A stretch of DNA of 9,248 nt from an uncultured Collinsella sp. (GCA_900754275.1 CAAECF010000042.1:1-9248); one strand, 5' to 3'; shown: positions 1 through 7,401, numbered from the stretch's first letter. Numbers and translations are program-made. Notes: generated from the letters alone by a model not told the origin.

Positions 1-1
1 C

Positions 2-34
2 TACCAGCGGCTGCTGCGCCAACTGCCCGCATAA
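2..34 (+). CDS. 3' end of an unidentified plus-strand gene (partial)
   Basis: Reading frame 2 is open from the window edge and gives YQRLLRQLPA followed by TAA. A strong intrinsic terminator starts 16 bp after the stop, which is what one expects at the end of a real gene. Only ten residues are visible, so the product cannot be named. The gene would converge on rsmB. Confidence 0.5.
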   Translation, partial: YQRLLRQLPA

Positions 35-49
35 CCACTAGGAACCAAA

Positions 50-88
50 CAGCCCCGCGACCGACACCGATCGCGGGGCTGCTTCTTT
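50..88 (+). terminator. Intrinsic terminator, probably bidirectional
   Basis: A perfect 11-bp GC-rich stem (50-60 with 71-81) closes a 10-nt loop and is followed on the plus strand by CTTCTTT. It would end the partial upstream gene. On the minus strand the same stem is followed by TTTGGTT, so it may also stop transcripts leaving rsmB. The stem is seen directly; use by both sides is inferred. Confidence 0.85.
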
Positions 89-109
89 AGCTACCCAAGT
101 TTCCTAATG

Positions 110-176
110 AGTTGCGGTGAAATAAGGACTGTTTGGCGGGCAGAAGCCGCTATTCAATCCCTATTTCACCGCAACT
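110..176. repeat. Palindromic element between convergent genes
   Basis: Two perfect 15-bp inverted arms (110-124 and 162-176; left arm AGTTGCGGTGAAATA) flank a 37-nt centre. The centre holds a smaller hairpin around 136-150 (GGC-AGAA-GCC core). The element starts about 20 bp after the upstream terminator and ends 7 bp before the rsmB stop codon. No T-run follows either arm, so it is not a standard intrinsic terminator. Size and position resemble a REP or MITE-like unit. No transposase is nearby and no target-site duplication is evident. Confidence 0.75.
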
Positions 177-182
177 TAGTCG

Positions 183-1583
183 TTACTTGCGGACCAGCCT
201 GGCGCAGAAGTGGCCGTCGTAGGAGTCGGCGTTTACCGGCACGCTTTGGAAGAGGCCTCGATCGTTCTGGCGTACGGATACGAGCTTCTTGGCCTGATCG
301 AACTTGGGGAGTTGCAGGATCTGCGCCTCGGAGAGCGGTGCGACACTAAAGTCGGCCCCCTCGGGAGAGGCCAGGAAGGCATCCACGACCTGCGTGTTCT
401 CCTCGTCGAAGACGGAGCACGTCGCATAGATGAGCTCGCCGCCGGCAGCCACGCGCGCGGCGGCTTCCTTGAGCATCGTCAGCTGCAGTTTGGGCAGCTC
501 AACCGTCACATCCTTTTTGGTCAGACGCCACGGGATCTCAGGATGACGACGCATGGTTCCGGTGCCAGAGCACGGTGCATCGATAAAGACCGTGTCGTAC
601 TTAACCGGCTTGCCAAGCATGGCATCAAACGACGTCAGTACTTCATCAAGCTCGCAGGCATCACCCGAAACCGTACGAACGCCCTGAATACCGGCCTTAT
701 GCAGGCGAGCGAGATTCAGATCGCACTTGCGATCATGCAGATCGAGTGCAGTATGCTGGCGGTCGTAGCCGGCACGCTTGGCCTGGCACATCATCACGTA
801 GGTCTTGGTGCCACGACCGGCACCAATCTCCAGGCAGCTTCCGGGGCGAGTGGCAGCTGTGGCGATGAGCTGGGCGTTTAGATCAGATGCCACCGCGGCA
901 GCACGCTCAAACACACCCGAAGCAACGGTAACCTGGGCATCAACCGGGGCATGGCAGCCCGGGAAGACAGGTGCGACGAGCTGCGAGATATACGGATCGG
1001 GTTTGGTCGCAAAGGCGTTCTCATGCAGGGCCAGCGGTGCGGGGGCCAGATTGCCGGCAAAGTTAAGCGCACCCTCAGGCGTGTCGAACGATGCCATAAT
1101 GCGAGCGCACAGCCAACGCGGCAGTCCCATCAGGCGCGACAGACGAACCAAGCGTCGCTCAGACTCATCCACATCGGACGCAGTAGCAAAGTCCTCAACG
1201 TTGTCCGCGACCTTATGCAGCACAGCGTTCGCCAGACCGGCGGCAGACTTAGCTCCGCTGCGCACCAGCTCAACACCCTGACTTACGGCAACGCGGCCAG
1301 GCGTATGCAGATAGAGCATCTCGAAGGCCGAGATACGAAGCGCCATGCGAACACGCGGCGCAACCTTTTTAGGCTTATCGAGAAACTGATCGAGCAGTTC
1401 GTCCAAAATACCCTGCGTGGCGGCCACACCAAGCGCCAAGCGAGCTGCAAAAGCGGAATCGCGCTGGTCAATAGCCTTGGCCGATGCGCGAGAGGACAGC
1501 ACGTCGCGCGCATACATGCCGCGGCGATCGGCCTCCATCAGCACATCGAGTGCAAGCTTGCGCGCGGGAGACAGCTTGCTCAT
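183..1583 (-). CDS. rsmB: 16S rRNA (cytosine(967)-C5)-methyltransferase RsmB
   Basis: The 466-residue protein transfers a methyl group from SAM to C967 of 16S rRNA (E. coli numbering) in the cytoplasm. Residues ~1-140 look like the NusB-like helical RNA-binding domain of this family. The C-terminal half is the Rossmann methyltransferase: motif I LEIGAGRGTKT at 251-261, acidic residue D281, motif IV DAPCSGTG at 335-342 with C338, and YATCS at 386-390 with the expected nucleophile C389. Both family cysteines are present, so the enzyme should be active. The start at 1583 is chosen because ATG overlaps the fmt TGA as ATGA, the usual coupled arrangement. A longer in-frame start at 1631 would add 16 residues lying inside fmt and is unlikely. 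RsmB is last in the cluster and converges on the partial gene at the left edge. Other RNA m5C methyltransferases (RsmF, NOP2 types) lack the NusB-like part, so the name is fairly secure. Confidence 0.95.
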   Translation of the reverse strand: MSKLSPARKLALDVLMEADRRGMYARDVLSSRASAKAIDQRDSAFAARLALGVAATQGILDELLDQFLDKPKKVAPRVRMALRISAFEMLYLHTPGRVAVSQGVELVRSGAKSAAGLANAVLHKVADNVEDFATASDVDESERRLVRLSRLMGLPRWLCARIMASFDTPEGALNFAGNLAPAPLALHENAFATKPDPYISQLVAPVFPGCHAPVDAQVTVASGVFERAAAVASDLNAQLIATAATRPGSCLEIGAGRGTKTYVMMCQAKRAGYDRQHTALDLHDRKCDLNLARLHKAGIQGVRTVSGDACELDEVLTSFDAMLGKPVKYDTVFIDAPCSGTGTMRRHPEIPWRLTKKDVTVELPKLQLTMLKEAAARVAAGGELIYATCSVFDEENTQVVDAFLASPEGADFSVAPLSEAQILQLPKFDQAKKLVSVRQNDRGLFQSVPVNADSYDGHFCARLVRK

Positions 1584-2500
1584 GACAAAACACCCCAGAT
1601 AAGATCGGCGCCTTGCAGCCCAGCAGCCCAAGCAGAAGCGGCCATGGCACGCTTGCCATCGGGCTTAACCTCGAGCAACTCAACCGAGCCATCGGAAAGG
1701 CCCAGGTAAACACGCTTGGCCTTAACGTCAACGGCTCCCTCGCCAAGCGAAACATCGGCCGGCGCAGCATCGAGTACGCGCACGGTCTTGCCGGCAATCA
1801 CGCAACGAGCAGGCGCGGTATCGGACGAAGCCAGTACATGACGCACACAATCAAGCGCCGCCATCTGCGGATCCAGACGCATCTCCTGCTTAGAAATCTT
1901 GGCAGCATGGGTAACGAGCGCCTCATCCTGTTCAGTCCAAACAGCCGAGCCATCGGCAAGCGAGGGAAGAGTATCGGCAAGCAGTTTGCCGCCAAGCTCA
2001 CCAAGCTCCATGGTCAGCGCCTCGGCATGCTTACCGGCAACCGACGTAGACGTCTGGGCACAATAAGCGCCGGTATCAACGCCATGTCCAATACGCATAA
2101 TAGAAACGCCAGCAACCTCATCACCAGCGAGAATCGCACGCTGAATAGGAGCAGCTCCACGCCAACGAGGCAGCAAGGACGCATGAACATTCACGATACC
2201 GAGCGGCGCCATATGCAGCACCTCATCGGGCAAAATGCAGCCATAGGCAGCCACGCAGAAAATATCCGCCTGGGCAGCCTGAAGCGCCTCAACAACCTCA
2301 GGCGTCATACGATTAGCCTCAATAACCGGCAACCCCAGCTCAAGCGCCTTGGCCTTAACAGGAGAAGGCTCGAGCTTCTTTCCACGCCCACGAACAGCAT
2401 CAGGACGAGTAATAACAAGCGCAATCTCATTCCCAGCCTCAACAAGCGAAGTCAGCGAAGGCACAGCAAAATCAGGCGTACCCATAAACACAATACGCAT
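1580..2500 (-). CDS. fmt: Methionyl-tRNA formyltransferase
   Basis: The 306-residue enzyme formylates Met-tRNA(fMet) with 10-formyl-tetrahydrofolate, making the initiator tRNA used in bacterial translation. The N-terminal formyltransferase domain (about 1-200) begins MRIVFMGTPDFAVPSL. It has the tRNA-contacting loop RGRGKKLEPSPVK (37-49), AAYGCILP (84-91), NVHASLLPRWRGAAPIQ (104-120) with catalytic N104 and H106, and D142 in GVDTGAY. The C-terminal part (about 205-306) is the OB-like tRNA-binding domain. Length is normal (E. coli about 315). The ATG at 2498-2500 has GAGGAG ten nt upstream. The stop overlaps the rsmB start (ATGA), implying coupling. The 5' part is unusually rich in U-ending codons (GTT, GCT, CCT, CTT), unlike the C-ending style of metK. 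def lies upstream across an atypically long, repeat-containing gap. Confidence 0.97.
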   Translation of the reverse strand: MRIVFMGTPDFAVPSLTSLVEAGNEIALVITRPDAVRGRGKKLEPSPVKAKALELGLPVIEANRMTPEVVEALQAAQADIFCVAAYGCILPDEVLHMAPLGIVNVHASLLPRWRGAAPIQRAILAGDEVAGVSIMRIGHGVDTGAYCAQTSTSVAGKHAEALTMELGELGGKLLADTLPSLADGSAVWTEQDEALVTHAAKISKQEMRLDPQMAALDCVRHVLASSDTAPARCVIAGKTVRVLDAAPADVSLGEGAVDVKAKRVYLGLSDGSVELLEVKPDGKRAMAASAWAAGLQGADLIWGVLS

Positions 2501-2501
2501 A

Positions 2502-2524
2502 ATTGTTAGTCTCCTCTCAACAAT
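2502..2524 (-). promoter_or_regulatory. fmt Shine-Dalgarno displayed in a small hairpin loop
   Basis: ATTGTT (2502-2507) and AACAAT (2519-2524) are perfect complements, one nt upstream of the fmt ATG. The ribosome-binding site GAGGAG (complement of 2511-2516) lies in the 11-nt loop. A second tiny perfect hairpin, AGCCG-AGA-CGGCT on the plus strand (2526-2538), abuts it. The first stem is all A/U except one pair, so it is probably weak and would display the site rather than block it. Any regulatory role is inference. Confidence 0.4.
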
Positions 2525-2586
2525 GAGCCGAGACGGCTACAAATAACAGCGGAAAGCAAAGTACCCAGCCTATCCGCAATAACAAT

Positions 2587-2742
2587 TCAACAAGAACAAA
2601 TATACCCAAAAACAAAGAAAGAGCCGCATAAAAGCAGCCCTCCCAACAAAGCAATTATCAGCGAAGACGCCCCTCCCTGGCCCAACGGCACCCGGGCGAA
2701 CCGAGCCAGAACAACGCAGTCCCCCGTGCTGAGCGCCCGCAT
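2587..2742 (-). CDS. Doubtful 51-residue ORF with one membrane segment
   Basis: The frame from ATG at 2740-2742 to TGA at 2587-2589 encodes 51 residues. The end is strongly hydrophobic (about 27-48: SSLIIALLGGLLLCGSFFVF) and closes with CSC, which looks like a single membrane helix. Its first codons lie inside the palindrome arm, and no good ribosome-binding site precedes the ATG. U-rich codons resemble those of the fmt 5' end. It may be a small membrane protein, a remnant, or chance reading of a U-rich leader. I do not recognise a family. Confidence 0.2.
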   Translation of the reverse strand: MRALSTGDCVVLARFARVPLGQGGASSLIIALLGGLLLCGSFFVFGYICSC

Positions 2743-2820
2743 ATCGTCCCGCGCGCAGTTTCGCAGCAAAGCGAGAATGTTTGAGCACGGGATGATATGC
2801 GGGCGCTCAGCACGGGGGAC
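2719..2820. repeat. 102-bp near-perfect palindrome downstream of def
   Basis: Arms of 33 bp (2719-2751 and 2788-2820) match at 32 of 33 positions. The only exception is G2746 opposite T2793, which would still pair as G-U in a plus-strand RNA. The arms are GC-rich, with the shared core GTGCTGAGCGCCCGC. The 36-nt centre can extend the stem by a few pairs and contains a further weak hairpin (CGC/GCG). It begins 8 nt past the def stop in the direction of transcription. No U-run follows, so it is not a classical terminator. It could be a MITE-like or REP-like insertion, or a stable RNA structure protecting the 3' end of def mRNA. Confidence 0.85.
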
Positions 2821-2828
2821 GGTGGGAC

Positions 2829-3365
2829 CTACTCCGTCTCGCCCGGTCGAGCGCCGCGGGCCAGGGCGTCCTGGTACTCCTTGACGGCCTTGATCCTCTG
2901 CATGGGCTTCAGTCGCTCGAACATGGTGTTACCGTGCAGGTGATCGATCTCGTGCTGCAGGCACACGCAGAATAGATCGCCCGAGGCCTCGTAGCGAATC
3001 AAGTTGGCGTCCAGGTCGTACGCCTCGACGACGACATGGTCGGGACGCTCGATCTCGCAGCTAATGCCGGGGATGGATAGACAGCCCTCGCTAAACGGCA
3101 CCAGATGGTCGCTCTGCTCAACAATGACAGGGTTGATGAGCACGTACGGGTCGTAGTCGTTCTTGTCGCTGTAGTCGCAGTCGATAGTAACGAGCTGAAT
3201 AAGCTCGCCGATCTGCGGGGCAGCCAGGCCGCAACCGCCGTTGTCGAACATCATCTTCTTCATCTTCTCGGCAAGCGCCTCGATCGCCGGGGTGATCTCC
3301 TCGATGACGGCGCACTCCTGGCGCAGACGAGGGTCGGGCGACAGTACGATTCCGTTGGCTTCCAT
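2829..3365 (-). CDS. def: Peptide deformylase
   Basis: This metalloenzyme removes the N-formyl group from new proteins, undoing the modification made by Fmt. In the 178-residue form the three family motifs are all present: GCGLAAPQIG at 44-53, EGCLS at 93-97 and HEIDH at 138-142. The metal ligands are therefore C95, H138 and H142, with catalytic E139. A charged tail (KAVKEYQDALARGARPGETE) ends the protein. Two ATGs, at 3369-3371 and 3363-3365, are in frame. The only Shine-Dalgarno, GAAAGGA, directly abuts the first but sits about 6 nt from the second, so I start at 3365 (MEANGIV). The alternative adds only Met-Ala. It follows priA by 18 bp and is surely cotranscribed with it. The C-terminal sequence is less like the long tail of Gram-negative enzymes; I do not assign a type. 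Confidence 0.96.
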   Translation of the reverse strand: MEANGIVLSPDPRLRQECAVIEEITPAIEALAEKMKKMMFDNGGCGLAAPQIGELIQLVTIDCDYSDKNDYDPYVLINPVIVEQSDHLVPFSEGCLSIPGISCEIERPDHVVVEAYDLDANLIRYEASGDLFCVCLQHEIDHLHGNTMFERLKPMQRIKAVKEYQDALARGARPGETE

Positions 3366-3383
3366 GGCCATCCTTTCGAGTTG

Positions 3384-5837
3384 TTACATCAAATCATAGG
3401 CGTCGACGTCAACGCTCACGCTCACGCCGCGCACAGAGCCTACCTCTTTGAGGCAGGCGTCGATATCATCAGAGACATGGTACCCCACGGGCGACTTCAC
3501 AAGCAGATGGAAGCGGTAACGGTCCTTGGCTCTCTCGATTACACACGAAGCCGGGCCCAGCACCTGCGGCACGGCACTCCCCGCCTGCAAAAAGTCGGGC
3601 GCGGCAGCATGCCAACGGCGCTTGAGGAGCTTTGCAATGCGCCCGATGTAGTCCTGTGCTTCGTCTCGGTTCGCCGACCACACCAAGATGTTGACCAGGC
3701 GAACAAAAGGCGGGTACAGCGCGTCGCGGCGCTGGTCCAGGTCGTAGTCGGTAAAGATCGAACGGTCATGCTCAGCGACGGCGCGAATGACCGGGTCCTC
3801 GGGCAGGTAGGTCTGGATGATGACCTCGCCGGGGCGATCACCACGACCGGCACGGCCGGCGACTTGCTCCAGCAGATCGTAGGCGCGCTCCCCTGCGCGG
3901 AAGTCCGGCAGCTTGAGGGCGAAGTCGGCATTGACCACGCCCACGAGCGTGACCTCGGGAAAGTCGAGGCCCTTTGCGATCATTTGGGTGCCCAGCAGCA
4001 CCGCGCAATCGGCGGCATCGAACTTCTCAAGCAGCTTTTTGTGCGCATCCTTGCCGCGCGTGGAATCGGCATCCATACGAATAATGGCGACGTCCTCGGG
4101 CAACATCTGGTGCAGTGCGTCCTCGATCTGCTGCGTACCCAAGCCCATTTTTGCCAGGTAGCGACTGCCACATTTGGGGCAACGGCTCGTGGGCGCGGGA
4201 TACGGCTGCACGCGCCAAGACGAACCGCATGTGTGACACTGCAGCGTGTGCGTGCGCTCGTGATACGTAAGCGCGGTGGAGCAGTGGTTGCAGGTGGGGA
4301 CGCAGCCGCACTCGCGGCACATAAGGAACGGCGCAAAGCCACGGCGGTTATGCAGCAACACGGCCTTCTCGCGGCGCTCGACCACACGCTCCAGGCCTTC
4401 CATCAGCGGTTTTGAGAACATAGAGCGGCTGCCGTGCGAGAACTCGCGGCGCAGGTCGGCAATGCGGACTGTCGGCAGCACGGCGTGTCCCGGGCGCTCG
4501 GGCATCTCGACGCGCGTCCAGGTGGCACCGTTATACGTGCCACGGCGGCAGCGGTCGAGGGCCTCAGCAGAAGGCGTGGCCGAGCCCAGCGCGAGCGGGC
4601 AGCGATAGCGACGCGCCATCTCGGCCGCCACTTCGCGCGCATGGTAGCGCGGGCTGGAACCCTGCTTGTAACTGGTCTCGTGCTCCTCGTCGATGATGAT
4701 AAGGCCCAAGTCGCTGAGCGGGCAAAAGAGCGCCGAGCGGGCGCCCACGACCACGCGCGCGGCACCGCTGGCGACCATATCCCATTGGTCCAAGCGTTCA
4801 CCGGCCGAAAGGCGCGAGTGGAAGACCGCAACCGTTTCGCCAAAGCGCGAGCGAAAACGGCCGACGGTCTGGGCCGTCAGCGAGATCTCGGGCACGAGCA
4901 CGCAGGCCGAACGGCCGGCTGCCAGCACGCGCTCGATGGCGGAGAGGTAGACCTCGGTTTTGCCGGAACCGGTGACGCCATCGACGAGCACCACGTCGCC
5001 GTGTGCATCCAGGCGAGCTCGCTCAATCTGCGCGAGCGCCTGCTGCTGGCCGTTGGTGAGTGCCACCGGCGCCTTACCGCTCGCCGAGGACAGCGTGGTC
5101 TGCTCGCTGCAGCCACGCCACGCACGGCGCTCTTCCACCACCACGACACCGCGTTTTTCAAGCGCCTTGATGGTCGCCGACATGCTGTTATAGAGCAGGT
5201 TGAGGTCGCGCGTCGTGACCGGGCCGCATTGGAGCGCCTCGATGAGCTGACGTTGGCGAACCGCTGTCTTGGGCGGCGTGTAGTCGAAACCCTCGGGCGT
5301 GAGCATGACCCAGCGGTTTTGGATAGGCTTGACGGCGGGGCGCTCAACCGTCCACACGCCGTCATCGCCCTTGACCACGCGCGGACTTCCACCCGGGGGC
5401 AAGAACAAACGCAGGCACTCGGAAAGCGTCGCGACATACTCGCGGCTCATCCAGCGTGCGATACGGGCAGCCTCGACAGTAAAGAGCGGTTTGCTGAGGA
5501 TAGCCTCGATGGGCTTGATGCGTGCGGGGTCGAGGGCGATGTTGCCTTGTAGGTCGCCCAGCTCAGGCGCAATGTCGACAATATAGCCCGCGACGGCACG
5601 GTTACCAAAGTGGACCAGGACCGTTGATCCGATCTGCGCTTCGCTAGCAAGAGGTTGAGGAATGCCATAGGCAAACGGCTCGGACAGCGCACGCGTTGGG
5701 ATGTCGAGAACCACGCTCGCATAGGCGGCGATGGGCTCAGGTGCGGGCTCGGGCTGCGCCGGGGCGGCGGCAGGAGCCGCGGACTTCGGAGCTTTCTCCG
5801 GTTCTGGCGAACCAAACAGCGAAAGTTGCTCGGCCAT
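3384..5837 (-). CDS. priA: Primosomal replication restart helicase PriA
   Basis: PriA recognises abandoned replication forks and reloads the replicative helicase. The 817-residue protein shows the full family layout. The 3'-end DNA-binding domain is at about 40-140 (VVLDIPTRALSEPFAYGIP onward) and a winged-helix-like part at about 170-235. The helicase core has Walker A GVTGSGKTE at 287-295, DEEH at 383-386, GTQMIAKGLDF at 616-626 and QVAGRAGRG at 658-666. Four zinc-binding Cys pairs are present: C507/C510, C516/C519, C534/C537 and C553/C556. The C-terminal domain runs from about 690. All motifs look intact, so it should be an active helicase, not an ATPase-dead actinobacterial variant. The start is firm: AGGAGGTG lies 8 nt before the ATG. 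Odd feature: residues 1-38 are an Ala/Pro/Glu-rich, probably disordered extension beginning MAEQLSLFG, which contains a sliding-clamp-type motif. def follows 18 bp downstream. Confidence 0.97.
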   Translation of the reverse strand: MAEQLSLFGSPEPEKAPKSAAPAAAPAQPEPAPEPIAAYASVVLDIPTRALSEPFAYGIPQPLASEAQIGSTVLVHFGNRAVAGYIVDIAPELGDLQGNIALDPARIKPIEAILSKPLFTVEAARIARWMSREYVATLSECLRLFLPPGGSPRVVKGDDGVWTVERPAVKPIQNRWVMLTPEGFDYTPPKTAVRQRQLIEALQCGPVTTRDLNLLYNSMSATIKALEKRGVVVVEERRAWRGCSEQTTLSSASGKAPVALTNGQQQALAQIERARLDAHGDVVLVDGVTGSGKTEVYLSAIERVLAAGRSACVLVPEISLTAQTVGRFRSRFGETVAVFHSRLSAGERLDQWDMVASGAARVVVGARSALFCPLSDLGLIIIDEEHETSYKQGSSPRYHAREVAAEMARRYRCPLALGSATPSAEALDRCRRGTYNGATWTRVEMPERPGHAVLPTVRIADLRREFSHGSRSMFSKPLMEGLERVVERREKAVLLHNRRGFAPFLMCRECGCVPTCNHCSTALTYHERTHTLQCHTCGSSWRVQPYPAPTSRCPKCGSRYLAKMGLGTQQIEDALHQMLPEDVAIIRMDADSTRGKDAHKKLLEKFDAADCAVLLGTQMIAKGLDFPEVTLVGVVNADFALKLPDFRAGERAYDLLEQVAGRAGRGDRPGEVIIQTYLPEDPVIRAVAEHDRSIFTDYDLDQRRDALYPPFVRLVNILVWSANRDEAQDYIGRIAKLLKRRWHAAAPDFLQAGSAVPQVLGPASCVIERAKDRYRFHLLVKSPVGYHVSDDIDACLKEVGSVRGVSVSVDVDAYDLM

Positions 5838-5868
5838 GGCCCCAGCACCTCCTATCCCATACGTCTAC

Positions 5869-5902
5869 AGAAACAAGAGCCCCGCTCGGGTGAACGGGGC
5901 TC
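5869..5902 (-). terminator. Terminator-like hairpin between gltX and priA
   Basis: GAGCCCCG (5877-5884) pairs perfectly with CGGGGCTC (5895-5902), an 8-bp stem with a 10-nt loop. On the minus strand it is followed by TTGTTTCTG. It begins 23 bp after the gltX stop and probably ends or attenuates gltX transcription. Only ~40 bp remain before priA and I see no clear promoter there, so priA may depend on read-through. Confidence 0.75.
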
Positions 5903-5925
5903 GGATACATACGTTTGCGCAGCGA

Positions 5926-7401
5926 TTACAGCGCCATCGTGCGGGCGCGGTCGATACGCGCCAGGCAGTCGTCGCGGCCGACGAGCGCCATGGTCTCGCC
6001 CAGCGGAGGGCTCACCATGTTGCCGCAGACGGCGACGCGCACGGCCTGGAACACCACACGCTTCTTGAGGTCCATCTGCTCGGGCAGCGGCTCAAGAGCA
6101 GCGTCGATGTTGGCAGCCGTCCACTCGTTCACACCCTCGAGCGCGGCCTTGGCGGCATCAAGAATGGCACCCATGCCCTCCTTGGCCAGGCCCTTGTTGA
6201 CGGATTTCTCGTCATACTCGAGCGTCTCGGCCGTAGCGAAGATGGGAGCGGCGACGGTCACGGCGTCGGCCGGCATCTTGGTGCGCGGCTTGACGATGGC
6301 GGCAAGCGCGTCGATCCAATCCTCGCCGTACTCGATATTGCCCTCGATGAGACCCGCCTCGTGCAGCTCGGGGACCATGATCTCGTCGGCAAACTGAGCA
6401 TCGGACATGCCGTTGATGTACTCGGCATTGACCCAATCGAGCTTCTTGGGATCGAAGGTCGCCGGGTTCTTGGAGATGCGGTCGAGTGAGAACTTGTTGG
6501 CCAGGACATCGCGCGGGATGATCGTGGTCTCGCCGTCGAGCGACCAGCCGAGCAGCGCCAGGTAGTTGACGAAGGCGTCGGACAGGTAACCGGCGTCGCG
6601 GTACTCCTCCACCGAGGTGGCGCCGTGGCGCTTGGAGAGCTTCTTGCCGTCGGCGCCCAAGATCATGGAGATGTGAGCAAACGTGGGCACGGGCGCGCCG
6701 AGGGCCTCGTAGACCATGACCTGACGCGGGGTGTTCGACAGGTGGTCATCGCCGCGGATGACATGGGTGATCTTCATCATGGCGTCGTCGACGACGGTCG
6801 CGAAGTTGTACGTGGGCGTGCCATCGGAGCGGAAGATGACAAAGTCGTCGAGCTCCTTGGCGTCGAAGGTAACCTCACCGTGGACGGCGTCGTGGATGAC
6901 GACGTCGCCGCGGTCCTCGGGCACCTTGATGCGCAGGACGTAGGACTCGCCGGCCTCGATGCGGCGGCGGGCCTCCTCGGGATCAAGATCGCGGCAACGG
7001 CGCTGATAGCCCTGGAAGGGGTCCTTGCGCTCCTGCGCGGCCTTGCGGTCGGCGTCGAGCTGCTCCTTGGTGCAGAAGCAGGGATAGGCCTTGCCCTCGT
7101 CCCAAAGCTTCTTGGCGGCCTGCTTGTACAGGTCCAGGCGCTCGGTCTGGGCGTAGGGGCCAAAGTCGCCGCCCACCTCGGGACCCTCGTCCCAGTCCAG
7201 GCCCAGCCAACGCATGGCGCGCAGGATGATCTGCGTGTTCTCGTCGGTGGAGCGGGTGGGGTCGGTGTCGTCGATGCGCAGGATGAACGTGCCGCCGTTT
7301 GCGCGGGCGAAAGCCCAGTTATAGATAGCGGTGCGGGCGCCGCCGATGTGCAGCTTGCCCGTCGGTGAGGGTGCAAAGCGGACGCGGACGTCTGATGCCA
7401 T
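5926..7401 (-). CDS. gltX: Glutamyl-tRNA synthetase
   Basis: The 491-residue class I synthetase attaches glutamate to tRNA(Glu). The catalytic Rossmann fold starts at residue 6 with RFAPSPTGKLHIGGARTAIY; the HIGH-type motif is LHIG (17-20) and the KMSKS-type motif is KLSKR (254-258). A zinc site like that of the E. coli enzyme is visible: C108, C110, Y132 and C136. The C-terminal third is the helical anticodon-binding region. Length is normal for a bacterial enzyme. The ATG at 7399-7401 is preceded by GAGGAG about 8 nt upstream, and homologues start just before the RFAPSPTG block. An in-frame extension up to 7581 runs through promoter and repeat DNA and is rejected. Many actinobacteria use a non-discriminating enzyme that also charges tRNA(Gln); I cannot decide that here. 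A terminator separates it from priA. Confidence 0.97.
   Translation of the reverse strand: MASDVRVRFAPSPTGKLHIGGARTAIYNWAFARANGGTFILRIDDTDPTRSTDENTQIILRAMRWLGLDWDEGPEVGGDFGPYAQTERLDLYKQAAKKLWDEGKAYPCFCTKEQLDADRKAAQERKDPFQGYQRRCRDLDPEEARRRIEAGESYVLRIKVPEDRGDVVIHDAVHGEVTFDAKELDDFVIFRSDGTPTYNFATVVDDAMMKITHVIRGDDHLSNTPRQVMVYEALGAPVPTFAHISMILGADGKKLSKRHGATSVEEYRDAGYLSDAFVNYLALLGWSLDGETTIIPRDVLANKFSLDRISKNPATFDPKKLDWVNAEYINGMSDAQFADEIMVPELHEAGLIEGNIEYGEDWIDALAAIVKPRTKMPADAVTVAAPIFATAETLEYDEKSVNKGLAKEGMGAILDAAKAALEGVNEWTAANIDAALEPLPEQMDLKKRVVFQAVRVAVCGNMVSPPLGETMALVGRDDCLARIDRARTMAL

Larger units (their letters stand above)
2501..2828 (-). other. Intergenic stretch between def and fmt
   Basis: The stretch holds, in the direction of transcription, the 102-bp palindrome just after def, a possible short membrane-protein ORF running out of it, and an A/T-richer leader with two small hairpins before fmt. 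I see no convincing -35/-10 pair. GATAAT (complement of 2654-2659) resembles a -10 box but lacks a partner. def and fmt are usually close together in bacteria, so the spacing suggests an insertion or a separate promoter for fmt-rsmB. Confidence 0.6.

Noticed and set aside
107..349. Plus-strand 80-codon ORF starting in the palindromic element
   Set aside because: It is Arg-rich, overlaps the rsmB 3' end antisense and has no ribosome-binding site.
1584..1631. 16-residue N-terminal extension of RsmB
   Set aside because: It lies wholly within fmt. The ATGA overlap start matches the family N-terminus and implies coupling.
3105..4415. Long plus-strand ORF opposite def and priA
   Set aside because: It is the antisense frame of two genes with complete motif sets; its translation shows no domain and it has no ribosome-binding site. 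The same holds for plus-strand frames at 1613-2509 and 4434-5552 and the minus-strand frame at 7715-8608.
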